A DNA stretch of 64,000 nucleotides from an uncultured Sphingomonadaceae bacterium (GCA_947493195.1 CANLQG010000002.1:1-64000); one strand, 5' to 3'. Numbered from the stretch's first letter, positions 8,472 through 16,014 are shown. The notes: generated by a model from the letters alone, not told the origin. Numbers and translations: made by a program.

Positions 8472-8746
8472 TTGCCGACATGAAGCAGCGCGGCGGGGGA
8501 AAGCCGGGCGTCGCTGAAAAGCGGATAGGCAGGATCCTGGGCGTAGACGGGAGCCTGGACCGTGAGCGCGCCCGCGCCGAGCCCGACTGCAAAAAGCCCG
8601 GCAAACAACATGCTGCGCATGGTCCTATCCCGCCGAGCGCCGATATCGCCGACCCGCTCCCAGACCCCTTCCATGAAGCCGCCGGGGACGCTCGGTGCAA
8701 CATCGCGGGCAAGAGCATCCAGGATGGGTTCCAATTGCTGGTTCAT
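8468..8746 (-). CDS. CnrY-like membrane anti-sigma factor
   Basis: This is a short single-pass protein: a cytosolic N-terminus of ~40 residues, a membrane segment near residues 45-65 ('SMLFAGLFAVGLGAGALTV') and a ~25-residue periplasmic tail. This matches CnrY in size and topology, and its position is first in the operon. An earlier ATG at 8800 lies between the -35 and -10 elements of the proposed promoter. I therefore chose ATG 8744-8746 (92 residues), which has an AAGGA about 13 bases upstream; ATG at 8782 is also possible. Sequence identity within CnrY-like proteins is low, so the call rests on topology and gene order. Confidence 0.72.
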   Translation of the reverse strand: MNQQLEPILDALARDVAPSVPGGFMEGVWERVGDIGARRDRTMRSMLFAGLFAVGLGAGALTVQAPVYAQDPAYPLFSDARLSPAALLHVGK

Positions 8747-8786
8747 CGGTAAAGCTCGATCCTTCAACTGCTGTTCGTTCATACAA

Positions 8787-8812
8787 TACGTTTCGTCCAT
8801 GCGCTCCCCTCA
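8787..8812 (-). promoter_or_regulatory. Candidate ECF promoter of the anti-sigma/sensor/sigma operon
   Basis: On the minus strand TGAGGGGA (8812-8805) is followed after 13 bases by ACGTA (8791-8787). It lies back-to-back with the rightward copy at 8824-8849; the two -35-like boxes form the arms of an apparent 9-bp inverted repeat (8804-8812 with 8824-8832). This would make the sigma operon autoregulated. Confidence 0.6.
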
Positions 8813-8823
8813 GAAATATTTGG

Positions 8824-8849
8824 TGAGGGGAGACGGCTCGGGATGCGTA
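8824..8849 (+). promoter_or_regulatory. Candidate ECF promoter of the rightward small-gene operon
   Basis: TGAGGGGA (8824-8831), 13 bases, then GCGTA (8845-8849). The predicted transcription start is near 8856, giving a leader of ~43 bases before the ATG at 8899. Same motif and spacing as the two leftward copies. Confidence 0.62.
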
Positions 8850-8898
8850 ACACACAGCATAGCTCTCGTTAATCCGCGGTGAAAGGGCACGCGCCACC

Positions 8899-9558
8899 AT
8901 GAAAGCAATCCATTTACTCTTGCTTGTTTGTGCAGGCTTCCTGTCGGTCAGTCCTGCTTACGCTCATGGCGACGAGATGCACGAGGAGGCGGCAAGCGCT
9001 GGCGCGACTTCCGAACCGATGCAGGATGAGCCCCTCATGGGCGAAGCGCAGCCAGCCTCCGGCCACTCTGCCGAAGCTGGTCATGGCTCTGGCGAACATG
9101 ATGAAGCATCCGGTGGACACGAGAGTGCCAGCGAGGCGGGCTCTATCGGTGTTCTCAAAAAGCTGCATCCCGCCACGATACATTTTCCGATCGCTTTATT
9201 CCTGATGGCGGCGCTGGCCGAGCTGTTTGTGATGGCGGGCAGAGGCGCTGGTGTCGAACCCGCTGTCCGCGTGCTGATCTACGGCGGTGCGGCTGGCGGT
9301 GTGGTGGCCGCCTTGTTCGGCTGGATTCATACCGGTCTGTGGTTTGGCGGGGACACGGTGATGCAGCTCCATCGCTGGAACGGGATGCTGATCGCCGTCC
9401 TGGGCCTCGCTCTAGCCGCGATCGTGCGCAGGCCGCTCGAAAAAAGGAAACTTTTGCGCACCGGCCTTTTCTCCATAGCCGCGCTCATACTGGTTCAGGG
9501 TTTCCTTGGCGGGGAGCTCGCGCACGGGCCGGCTCACCTTGGCTTCTCCTGGATATGA
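8899..9558 (+). CDS. DUF2231-like membrane protein with His-rich periplasmic N-terminus
   Basis: The 219-residue protein has a signal peptide to about 'AYA' (residue 22). A His/Glu/Met-rich segment follows ('HGDEMHEEA', 'HSAEAGHGSGEHDEASGGHE', to ~75). Four membrane helices start at 'LHPATIHFPIALFLMAALAEL', the typical opening of the DUF2231 family. The family's biochemical role is unknown; a His-rich extension suggests copper or other metal binding in the periplasm. It is the first gene of the rightward operon behind the proposed ECF promoter, and its stop lies close to the following lipoprotein gene. Confidence 0.72.
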   Translation: MKAIHLLLLVCAGFLSVSPAYAHGDEMHEEAASAGATSEPMQDEPLMGEAQPASGHSAEAGHGSGEHDEASGGHESASEAGSIGVLKKLHPATIHFPIALFLMAALAELFVMAGRGAGVEPAVRVLIYGGAAGGVVAALFGWIHTGLWFGGDTVMQLHRWNGMLIAVLGLALAAIVRRPLEKRKLLRTGLFSIAALILVQGFLGGELAHGPAHLGFSWI

Positions 9559-9566
9559 AGGAAAAC

Positions 9567-9956
9567 ATGATGCACCAATTCAAACCGACGAAGATGGTTG
9601 GAGCGCTCTTGCTCGGCACCGCGTTAGCGGGACTGGTGGCGTGCGATCAACAAGCTGAACCCGTCGCGAGAGCCGATGACTCCGCTACAATTGGAGCCGC
9701 AGCGACGGTCACCGCGTCGTCGCCGACCGTAGCTGCTTCCGCAAGTCCGGACGAGAACGATGTCGAAGCCGCGCCGGTTGCCAGCGTACCCGAGCGCAGG
9801 CCAGATGGCCCGGCCACCGCTCGACCATCGCGCAAGCCGACCTCTGGTTCGACGCCTGCACCCACGCCTGCGAACACGGATGTTGCTGAACCGGCCGATC
9901 CGCACGCAGGCCATGATATGGAATCCATGTCCGGTCACGACATGGATCGGATGTAG
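9567..9956 (+). CDS. Small lipoprotein with His/Met-rich tail
   Basis: The product of about 129 residues starts at one of two adjacent ATGs (9567 or 9570), with AAGGA five bases upstream of the first; an ATG at 9555 overlapping the previous stop is also possible. A lipobox is visible ('LAGLVAC', Cys near residue 23). The middle is low-complexity Ala/Pro/Thr/Ser sequence. The end carries 'HAGHDMESMSGHDMDRM', a compact His/Met/Asp cluster like those in copper-binding periplasmic proteins. No domain family is recognised. A role as a copper buffer tethered to a membrane is inferred from the tail and the neighbours. Confidence 0.7.
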   Translation: MMHQFKPTKMVGALLLGTALAGLVACDQQAEPVARADDSATIGAAATVTASSPTVAASASPDENDVEAAPVASVPERRPDGPATARPSRKPTSGSTPAPTPANTDVAEPADPHAGHDMESMSGHDMDRM

Positions 9957-9962
9957 GACGAT

Positions 9963-10463
9963 ATGGACATGAAGATCAGCTATCCCGAGCACGGCATGCG
10001 CCGCGTCCGCGCGACACTCAGCACTTTTGCATTTGTTCTCCTTGCGGCCTGCACGAGCGCCGCACAGGCCAGCCCCTATCTCATGTTCCGCGATCCGCAG
10101 TGCGGATGCTGCGAGGAATGGGCCAAGCATGTCCGCACCGGTCTCGGTCACGAAGTTACGGTTCGCGAAGACCGGCCCATGGCAGAGGTGAAGGCCGAAG
10201 CGGGCGTGCCCGACGATCTCGCCTCCTGCCATACGATGGAAGCCGATGGCTATGTGATCGAGGGCCATGTCCCGGCGCGCGAGATCGCGCGCCTGCTCGA
10301 TGAACGGCCCGAAGGCGTTGTCGGCCTGGCCGTTGCAGGAATGCCCTTGGGCTCCCCCGGCATGGAAGCTGGCGGAAGGATGCAGCCTTTCCAGGTCATC
10401 GCCTTCGGCCCTGCGGGTGAACGCGTATTTGCGAGCTATCCGGGGTCTTCCGGAGGTGGATGA
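9963..10463 (+). CDS. DUF411 metal-binding lipoprotein
   Basis: The 166-residue protein has an N-terminal membrane/lipobox segment ('VLLAACTSAAQA') and a DUF411 domain. Family features visible are 'DPQCGCCEEWAKH' near residue 45, 'PDDLASCHTMEADGYVIEGHVPAREIARLL' and 'GLAVAGMPLGSPGME'. DUF411 proteins are small periplasmic thioredoxin-like proteins regularly found in copper and other metal islands; some are called CopG. Copper binding through the Cys-x-Cys-Cys cluster is likely but not shown here. It starts at ATG 9963 with AGGA four bases upstream, and the next gene follows after 32 bases. Confidence 0.85.
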   Translation: MDMKISYPEHGMRRVRATLSTFAFVLLAACTSAAQASPYLMFRDPQCGCCEEWAKHVRTGLGHEVTVREDRPMAEVKAEAGVPDDLASCHTMEADGYVIEGHVPAREIARLLDERPEGVVGLAVAGMPLGSPGMEAGGRMQPFQVIAFGPAGERVFASYPGSSGGG

Positions 10464-10495
10464 CAAGACAGACATGTCGTTGAAAGGAGGCCGAT

Positions 10496-10771
10496 ATGAC
10501 TGAGCAATCGATCCGCCCGGACATCCTGCGGTGGGGCTGGACGCTCAGCAGTTTTCTGCTGTTGAGCTATCTGCTGTGTGTAGGCTTCGGCCTTCTGTTT
10601 CCCGAGCGATTCCACATGCACGAGGCCTGGGCACCTCTTTTGCCCGGTTTCGAATGGCTGACCTGGCCGGGATTCCTCGCAGGAGCCGTCGGCAGCTTTC
10701 TGTATGGTTGGTACATCGCTGTCGTCGTCGTGCCGCTTTACGCATTGTTTGGGCGGGGAAAGCGCGAATGA
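10496..10771 (+). CDS. DUF5676-type small membrane protein
   Basis: A 91-residue protein with two membrane helices ('SSFLLLSYLLCVGFGLLFP' and 'GAVGSFLYGWYIAVVVVPLYALF'), separated by a loop containing 'HMHEAW' and 'PGFEWLTWPGFLAG'. It is preceded by a strong AAAGGAGG ribosome site. Small proteins of this kind accompany copper-resistance and DUF411 genes in many proteobacteria. Function is unknown; the His-x-His loop could bind metal. Confidence 0.72.
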   Translation: MTEQSIRPDILRWGWTLSSFLLLSYLLCVGFGLLFPERFHMHEAWAPLLPGFEWLTWPGFLAGAVGSFLYGWYIAVVVVPLYALFGRGKRE

Positions 10772-10847
10772 TGGCGCACCCCGCTCTCGCAATGACCCGT
10801 CGCCCTAGCTACACTCCGGGGTCTAGGGCCTTACGGATGCATGCCTC

Positions 10848-12257
10848 ATGATTGAGACGAAGCATGCCACGCACGCGGCGATGGAAAATGGATCCGACAC
10901 GGCTGGCAAGGGGACGATAAGTCTCGCCGGCGGAGTGGCGATGGGCACGGGCGTGATGATCGGCGCCGGCATTTTCGCCCTCACCGGTCAGATCGCAGAA
11001 TTGGCCGGGCCTTTGTTCCCGCTCTCGTTCGTTCTGGGTGCACTCGTCACCTCGCTGGCCGCCTACAGCTATATCAAGATGTCCAATGCGTGGCCGTCCT
11101 CGGGCGGCATCGCCATGATCCTGCAACAGGCTTACGGGCCCGGCGTTGTTGCCGCATCGGCTTCGCTGCTCATGGCGCTGTCGATGGTCATCAACGAGAG
11201 CCTCGTCGCGCGAACCTTCGCCACTTACGCGCTGCGGCCGTTCGGACTGGAGAAGAACGCGCTTCTGCTGTCGGTGCTGGCGCTGGCGCTGATCGTTTTC
11301 GCCTATATCGTGAACAAGGCGGGCAATCGATCGGTGAGCGGCTTCTCGCTTGTCATGTCGGCGATCAAGATCGGCGGGATCGCTCTGTTCGCCGTGGCCG
11401 CAATCGCCGCGAGCGGATTTTTCTCCGGCGCGTTTGCCGAGCCTGCATCGATGACGAGCGGCGGGGCGTTCCTCGCATCGGTCGCGTTCTCGATCCTGGC
11501 GTTCAAGGGCTTTACCACGATCACCAACAGCGGCGGTGAGATCGTCGATCCGCATCGCAATGTGGGCCGCACGATAATGATCTCGATCGCGATCTGCGTG
11601 GTCACCTACCTGCTCGTCGCATTCGCGGTCGGTTCGAGCCTGACGATTGGCCAGATCGTCGAGGCGCGCGATTATTCGCTCGCTGCCGCCGCCCGACCGG
11701 CGCTGGGCCAGCTCGGGTTCTGGTTTACCATCGTCATTGCGATTGCGGCGACCACTTCGGGCGTGATCGCGAGCGTATTTGCAGTCTCGCGCATGCTCAC
11801 CATGCTGACCGAGATGAAGATGATCCCGCACAGTCACTTCGGCATGAAAGGCCCGATCCGCGGTCACCTGCTCGTTTATACGGTGGTGATCGCGGGCACG
11901 CTGGCGGTGCTGTTCGACCTGTCGCGGATCGCCTCGCTCGGGGCGTTCTTCTATCTCGTCATGGACATGCTGGTCCATTGGGGCGTCTACCGCCATCTGC
12001 GCGCGCAGATCGGAGCGAGGGGTTCGGTGCTGCTTACCGCGATCGCTGCCGACGGCGTAATTCTCGCCGCCTTTACCGGGGTGAAGCTCGATTTCGACCC
12101 CGCCATCGTGGTGATCGCGGCGGTTCTCATAGCTGCGGTATTCGGTCTCGAAGCCCTGTTCCTGCGCCGCAGACGTGCGGAGGACGGGAACGCGCATGCG
12201 GACGCCGGCGTCAATGGAAGCAGCCAAGACCATCAAAACGAGGCAGAAAAACAATGA
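10848..12257 (+). CDS. APC-family amino acid/polyamine-type permease
   Basis: This 469-residue inner-membrane transporter has about twelve helices. The first contains 'GVAMGTGVMIGAGIFALTGQIAE', matching the unwound GxG substrate-binding region of APC permeases. Helix six has 'VAFSILAFKGFTTITNSGGEIVDP', which aligns with the conserved 'F.a.eG...' region. The substrate cannot be read from the sequence. APC permeases of this type recur in copper islands, perhaps to move an amino acid or a metal-amino-acid complex. Its stop overlaps the following glutaredoxin-MauE gene by four bases, so the two are coupled. The ribosome site is weak. Confidence 0.85.
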   Translation: MIETKHATHAAMENGSDTAGKGTISLAGGVAMGTGVMIGAGIFALTGQIAELAGPLFPLSFVLGALVTSLAAYSYIKMSNAWPSSGGIAMILQQAYGPGVVAASASLLMALSMVINESLVARTFATYALRPFGLEKNALLLSVLALALIVFAYIVNKAGNRSVSGFSLVMSAIKIGGIALFAVAAIAASGFFSGAFAEPASMTSGGAFLASVAFSILAFKGFTTITNSGGEIVDPHRNVGRTIMISIAICVVTYLLVAFAVGSSLTIGQIVEARDYSLAAAARPALGQLGFWFTIVIAIAATTSGVIASVFAVSRMLTMLTEMKMIPHSHFGMKGPIRGHLLVYTVVIAGTLAVLFDLSRIASLGAFFYLVMDMLVHWGVYRHLRAQIGARGSVLLTAIAADGVILAAFTGVKLDFDPAIVVIAAVLIAAVFGLEALFLRRRRAEDGNAHADAGVNGSSQDHQNEAEKQ

Positions 12258-13009
12258 AGCAGGCAAAAGTATACCGGATGGTGATGGACAAGCACATCTG
12301 TCCATACGGCCTGAAAACGGTCGACCTGCTGGAGCGGCAGGGTTTTGCGGTCGAGGACAATCATCTTACCTCGCGCGAAGAAACCGACGCGTTCAAGCAA
12401 CAGCATGGTGTCGAGACGACACCGCAGACCTTTATCGACGGCAAGCGGATCGGCGGATACGACGATGTCCGCGCCCATTTCGGCAAGAAGAGAACGCAGA
12501 CCGGCGACGACACGATCAGCTATCAACCCGTCATCGCCATCTTCGCGATCGCGGCGCTGCTTGGCCTCGGCATCAGCTGGTACGCGCTGGGCGAGCTGCT
12601 CACCGTGCAAGCTGCCGAATGGTTTGTCAGTCTGTCAATGTGCTTGCTCGCGGTGCAGAAGCTGCAGGACGTCCGCAGCTTCTCGACCATGTTCCTCAAT
12701 TACGATCTGCTGGCGCAGCGCTGGGTGCGCTACGGTTTCATATATCCGTTCGGCGAGGCGCTGGCTGGCATCCTGATGACGGCGCACGCGCTGCCGATCA
12801 TTTCGGTACCGGTCTCGCTGTTCATAGGCACGATTGGCGCCGTCAGCGTGTTCTACGCGGTCTACATCCAGAAGCGTGAGCTCAAATGCGCCTGCGTCGG
12901 CGGCAGTTCCAACGTGCCGCTAGGGTTCGTGTCGCTGACCGAGAACCTGTTCATGATCGGTATGGGTCTGTGGATGGGAGCAAAGGCGCTCGGGTGGATC
13001 GTGCTATGA
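12254..13009 (+). CDS. Glutaredoxin-MauE fusion membrane protein
   Basis: A 251-residue two-domain protein. Residues ~5-80 form a glutaredoxin fold with the active site 'CPYG' (one cysteine, not CPYC) and 'TTPQTFIDGKRIGGYDD', the cis-Pro and glutathione-binding region. Residues ~95-250 form four membrane helices of the MauE/DoxX-like type, ending with 'KRELKCACVGGSSNVPLG', the conserved Cys-x-Cys of MauE. MauE helps form disulfides or mature periplasmic proteins. A fused monothiol glutaredoxin suggests electron transfer from glutathione across the membrane. It overlaps both flanking genes by four bases. Confidence 0.82.
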   Translation: MKQAKVYRMVMDKHICPYGLKTVDLLERQGFAVEDNHLTSREETDAFKQQHGVETTPQTFIDGKRIGGYDDVRAHFGKKRTQTGDDTISYQPVIAIFAIAALLGLGISWYALGELLTVQAAEWFVSLSMCLLAVQKLQDVRSFSTMFLNYDLLAQRWVRYGFIYPFGEALAGILMTAHALPIISVPVSLFIGTIGAVSVFYAVYIQKRELKCACVGGSSNVPLGFVSLTENLFMIGMGLWMGAKALGWIVL

Positions 13010-13422
13010 TTGCGGCGATATTCCTCGGCATCGCGCTGTTCGCGATTTCCCTCTACTTCCACATGTGGATGCTACGCGGTGCGAAGGCGATATCGCCGCC
13101 CGGGAAGAACCCCCGCCATCTGCGCTTGCTTGCCGGTTCCACCCTTGTCCTCGTCAGCCATCTGGTGATCGCCGGTATCTTTGCAGGCGGTATGTATCTG
13201 GCCACTGTGTGGAACCTCGGCGGGCTGGAAAAGGACGTCATCGATAGCTGGATGGATTATTACTACTTCGCGCTGATCACGATCTCGACCGTCGGGCTGG
13301 GCGATATTTTGCCTGCCGGCCACATGCGCGCGATTTCCGGAATAGCCGCACTGACGGGCTTTTTGATGATCAGCTGTACCGCCCAATATGTCTACCAAAC
13401 CATGAGCAAACAGGAGAACTGA
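13006..13422 (+). CDS. Small potassium-channel-like membrane protein
   Basis: A 138-residue protein with an N-terminal helix, a second helix near residues 44-65 and a pore-loop region 'YYFALITISTVGLGDILP' followed by a last helix. 'TVGLGD' matches the selectivity filter of potassium channels (TVGYGD) and the surrounding residues fit the Ion_trans_2 family. No regulatory domain is attached, so it resembles a minimal two-helix pore with one added helix. Its place in a copper operon, coupled by ATGA overlap to the glutaredoxin-MauE gene, is unusual. It might balance charge or leak another cation; that is inference. Confidence 0.72.
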   Translation: MIAAIFLGIALFAISLYFHMWMLRGAKAISPPGKNPRHLRLLAGSTLVLVSHLVIAGIFAGGMYLATVWNLGGLEKDVIDSWMDYYYFALITISTVGLGDILPAGHMRAISGIAALTGFLMISCTAQYVYQTMSKQEN

Positions 13423-13423
13423 C

Positions 13424-14017
13424 ATGGCGAAAGGCACGCAACACGATCACAGCGATGGAGGGGGCGGCAATTACTGGCGCTTCATGGCGATGGTGGCGAC
13501 CTCGACCGTCATCATGTTTTTCCTGATGTATGCCAACACCTACGATGCCGACCACTTCTTCTGGAGCGAAACGCGCTTCTGGATGATGTTCGTGATGGGC
13601 GCGATGATGATGGTCGTCATGCTCCTTTTCATGTGGGGCATGTACAAGGACAGGACGAAAAACTTCATCATTCTTGGCGTCGCCGCGGTAGTTTTTGCGC
13701 TGGCATTGTGGCTGGTCCGTAGTCAAACCACGATCGACGACGAGGAATACATGTCGGCGATGATCCCGCACCACTCGATCGCGATCATGACCAGCGAGCG
13801 TGCGCATATCCGCGACCCGCGTGTGCGCAAGCTGGCGCATGATATCATTCTGGCCCAGCGGCGAGAGATCGCGCAGATGAAATATCTCATCGCCGACATC
13901 GAGGCGAACGGAGTGCGAACCGAAGAACGTCTGCCGGATGGGATCGAAGCTCCCTCTCCCGCCGCCACGCAGCCGAACCCATCCCCGGTCGAAACGCCCG
14001 AAGGAGCCGCGCAATGA
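13424..14017 (+). CDS. DUF305 membrane-anchored copper-binding protein
   Basis: The 197-residue protein has a short His-rich cytosolic start, three membrane helices (about residues 18-37, 47-70 and 79-97) with many Met residues, and a periplasmic DUF305 domain. The domain signature 'MSAMIPHHSIAIMTSERA' (His-His-x5-Met) lies near residue 110, with 'LAHDIILAQRREIAQMKYLI' after it. DUF305 proteins such as CopM bind copper in the periplasm. The tail is Pro-rich. It starts two bases after the channel-like gene and overlaps the next lipoprotein gene by four bases. Confidence 0.82.
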   Translation: MAKGTQHDHSDGGGGNYWRFMAMVATSTVIMFFLMYANTYDADHFFWSETRFWMMFVMGAMMMVVMLLFMWGMYKDRTKNFIILGVAAVVFALALWLVRSQTTIDDEEYMSAMIPHHSIAIMTSERAHIRDPRVRKLAHDIILAQRREIAQMKYLIADIEANGVRTEERLPDGIEAPSPAATQPNPSPVETPEGAAQ

Positions 14018-14499
14018 AAACGACTTTGATCCTCACCGCCGGACTGGCATTGGCGTTGGCCGGGTGTAACCAGAACACCGCGATCGGGAATGATCGGGAA
14101 GCGCAGCTTGACCCTGTCGCAACCGCCGCTCCCATCGAGCCAGCTTCCAGCGCGCTAGCGAACGTCGCGACCGCCCTCGTGAAGCCCGAGACGATGACCG
14201 ACGCCGACGTTTCGGCAATCGGCGGGAAGAAAGGTCGCTGCGTCTTCCGCTTGACAGAGGTCGGCTATCCGACATTTGTATACGACCCCGGCAATCAGGG
14301 TTTCATAAAGCTCAATGGGAAACTGATCCCGGTCAGCGCCGCCGGTGCGGACCGCTACACCAGCGGCGATCTGCTCGTCACCACGCGTTTGCTGGATGAT
14401 GAGGGCAATGCTGGCTTGCAAGCGCAGGAACTGATCGTGGTTCCGCCAGGTGCAGGGGACGAACTGGGCTATCGTGGCTATGTCCTATGCGAGCAGTAG
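14014..14499 (+). CDS. Lipoprotein of unknown function
   Basis: A 161-residue protein with a signal peptide and lipobox ('LALALAGC', Cys19). The globular part contains 'GKKGRCVFRLTEVGYPTFVYDPGNQGFIKLNGKLIPV' and a final 'VLCEQ', giving two Cys residues (~77 and ~159) that may form a disulfide. I do not recognise a named family with confidence. It is the last gene of the ATGA-coupled chain and is followed by tandem hairpins that probably end or stabilise the transcript. Confidence 0.65.
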   Translation: MKTTLILTAGLALALAGCNQNTAIGNDREAQLDPVATAAPIEPASSALANVATALVKPETMTDADVSAIGGKKGRCVFRLTEVGYPTFVYDPGNQGFIKLNGKLIPVSAAGADRYTSGDLLVTTRLLDDEGNAGLQAQELIVVPPGAGDELGYRGYVLCEQ

Positions 14500-14575
14500 C
14501 AGCAGAACCTGACGAAAATACACCGATGCTTCGATGAATCAGGCCCTGCGCGGGTTTCAAGGGCTGCAATGGATA

Positions 14576-14635
14576 GACGGCCCCAGCCCCCTCCCCCTTT
14601 AGAGCCCTGCGCGTCGCAGGCTCACTGGGGCCGTC
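14576..14635 (+). other. Nested RNA hairpin
   Basis: GACGGCCCCAG (14576-14586) pairs perfectly with CTGGGGCCGTC (14625-14635), an 11-bp outer stem. Inside it GAGC-C-CTGCG (14602-14611) pairs with CGCAGGCTC (14615-14623) with a single bulge and a three-base loop, beside a C-rich run (14587-14597). No T-tract follows. Confidence 0.6.
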
Positions 14636-14637
14636 TC

Positions 14638-14675
14638 GGAGCCCCGCGCATGATCAACCCCATGCGCGGGGCTCC
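14638..14675 (+). terminator. Strong 14-bp hairpin, probable transcript end
   Basis: GGAGCCCCGCGCAT (14638-14651) pairs perfectly with ATGCGCGGGGCTCC (14662-14675) around a 10-base loop. It follows the small-gene operon but has no U-run, so it may be a Rho-assisted stop or a 3'-end stabiliser. Together with the preceding nested hairpin it fills 14,500-14,711, where no gene was seen. Confidence 0.55.
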
Positions 14676-14711
14676 ACCCATCCGAACCACTCTCAGTTCC
14701 GCAGGTGTTTC

Positions 14712-15434
14712 TTGACCGATAATCTAACCCTCGCTGTCTTCGGCGCCGGCGGAAAAACCGGAACGCTGCTGCTCGAACGAGCGGTACGCAGTGGTCATCG
14801 CGTACGCGGCCTCGAACACCATCTGCCGACTCATGCGAACCGGATCGCAGATGTCGACTATATCCAGTGCGACGTCCTCAATGACGACCTGGCTGATGCG
14901 ATCCAGGGTTGTGACGCGGTAATCTCCACTCTCGGCGTTTCGTTCACGCCATCGACCGCGATCGACCCGCCACCTCTCTACACCGATGGGACACACCGCA
15001 TCGTCGAAGCAATGAGCAAGACGAACATCGACCGGATTGCCGTAATCTCCGCCGCATTTGTCGACGAACAGCCCAGTGTCCCGTCGTGGTTCCGGCTGAC
15101 GGTTGTTCCAGCCCTGTCGAACATTCTTGAACACATGCGGGCCATGGAGCGCATGCTCGAAGCCGAGCCGGGCCTCAGGTGGACAGCCGCGAGACCCGGC
15201 TGGCTCATCGACCTCCCGTACAGCGGAGAGGCGCAGGCGCGGGCGCGGACGTTGCCCCCGGATTGCTTCCGCTGCCGCCATTCCGATCTCGCCGCCTTCC
15301 TGCTCGATGTGATAGAAAGCGCAAAGTGGATCAACGAGAAACCCGCCGTCGGCAAACCGGAGGCAGAAGATGACGAGGGGGTGCTTGCCCTTCGCAAGGA
15401 ACTCGAAAGCATGTTCGCGTCCGTTTCGCGCTAG
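14712..15434 (+). CDS. NmrA-like NAD(P)-binding reductase
   Basis: A 240-residue atypical short-chain dehydrogenase. The N-terminal Rossmann motif 'FGAGGKTGTLLLERAVRSGHRV' lies at residues 9-30, followed by 'DVLNDDLADAIQGCDAVISTLG' and 'ARPGWLIDLP', all typical of NmrA/'NAD(P)H-binding' proteins. The classical YxxxK catalytic pair is not evident. These proteins reduce quinones or sense redox state. The start is TTG at 14712, with no better upstream start. It stands alone after the tandem hairpins. Its link to metal stress would be through redox balance, which is inference. Confidence 0.78.
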   Translation: MTDNLTLAVFGAGGKTGTLLLERAVRSGHRVRGLEHHLPTHANRIADVDYIQCDVLNDDLADAIQGCDAVISTLGVSFTPSTAIDPPPLYTDGTHRIVEAMSKTNIDRIAVISAAFVDEQPSVPSWFRLTVVPALSNILEHMRAMERMLEAEPGLRWTAARPGWLIDLPYSGEAQARARTLPPDCFRCRHSDLAAFLLDVIESAKWINEKPAVGKPEAEDDEGVLALRKELESMFASVSR

Positions 15435-15513
15435 TTGAGCAAACATGGTGTGTGGCGCCGTAACTCTGGTCTCGCCAATGTGAGGAATAGTAATTTAATC
15501 TGGAGCTGAAGAC

Positions 15514-15852
15514 ATGGCAGACAATAAGAAACACGGCGCACTTTCCCGGTGGGAAGATGAGGGTGGGGCAATGCCATGCGGTCCTCAGGAGGCCTTGGCA
15601 GCAGCGTGCGACGAATGGGATATCCCTGGCCTTTCTGATGCCGAGATCATTCAATTGCGCATCCGGGTTATCGCATTGGAAAACATCGTGCTCAGCCTGC
15701 TTTCCAAGGCAGATGACGCTCAGCTCGAACATATCGTCGAGATGGCGGATCTCATCACGCCACGTCCCGATGCGACGCAGCATTCTCTTACCATCCACGC
15801 GGCAACCCAGATGAAGCAGTTTGTGGAGCGCGCCCACCACTTTCGATCATAA
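15514..15852 (+). CDS. Hypothetical soluble protein
   Basis: A 112-residue protein with no signal peptide or membrane segment, acidic in the first half. A hydrophobic helix-forming stretch ('DAEIIQLRIRVIALENIVLSLLSKADDAQLEHIVEMADLI' region, ~40-80) may form a coiled or helical bundle. A GGAG ribosome site precedes the ATG. I do not recognise the family. It lies between the reductase gene and the Cus cluster without clear operon links. Coding status is supported by codon use and the start context. Confidence 0.5.
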   Translation: MADNKKHGALSRWEDEGGAMPCGPQEALAAACDEWDIPGLSDAEIIQLRIRVIALENIVLSLLSKADDAQLEHIVEMADLITPRPDATQHSLTIHAATQMKQFVERAHHFRS

Positions 15853-16014
15853 AGTGAGCGAACTCTGCAACCGGTGAAGTGGTAAGGTCGGGTGCGACAG
15901 CCTAAACCCATGTCCCGTAATGCTAAGAAAGCAATGTACAAGGCGTCGCCAGGAAGCAATCCTGCCGGTCATGGTCCCCTTGCACTTGGGGGCTTATCGA
16001 GCTAACTCGGCCCG

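Noticed and set aside
8804..8832. 9-bp inverted repeat taken first as an operator or hairpin
   Set aside because: The arms are better explained as two divergent -35-like boxes, since each is followed at 13 bases by a CGTA element.
10809..12305. 498-codon open frame on the minus strand
   Set aside because: It lies entirely opposite the APC permease and glutaredoxin genes and is rich in Arg/His/Asp in a way typical of GC-rich antisense frames.
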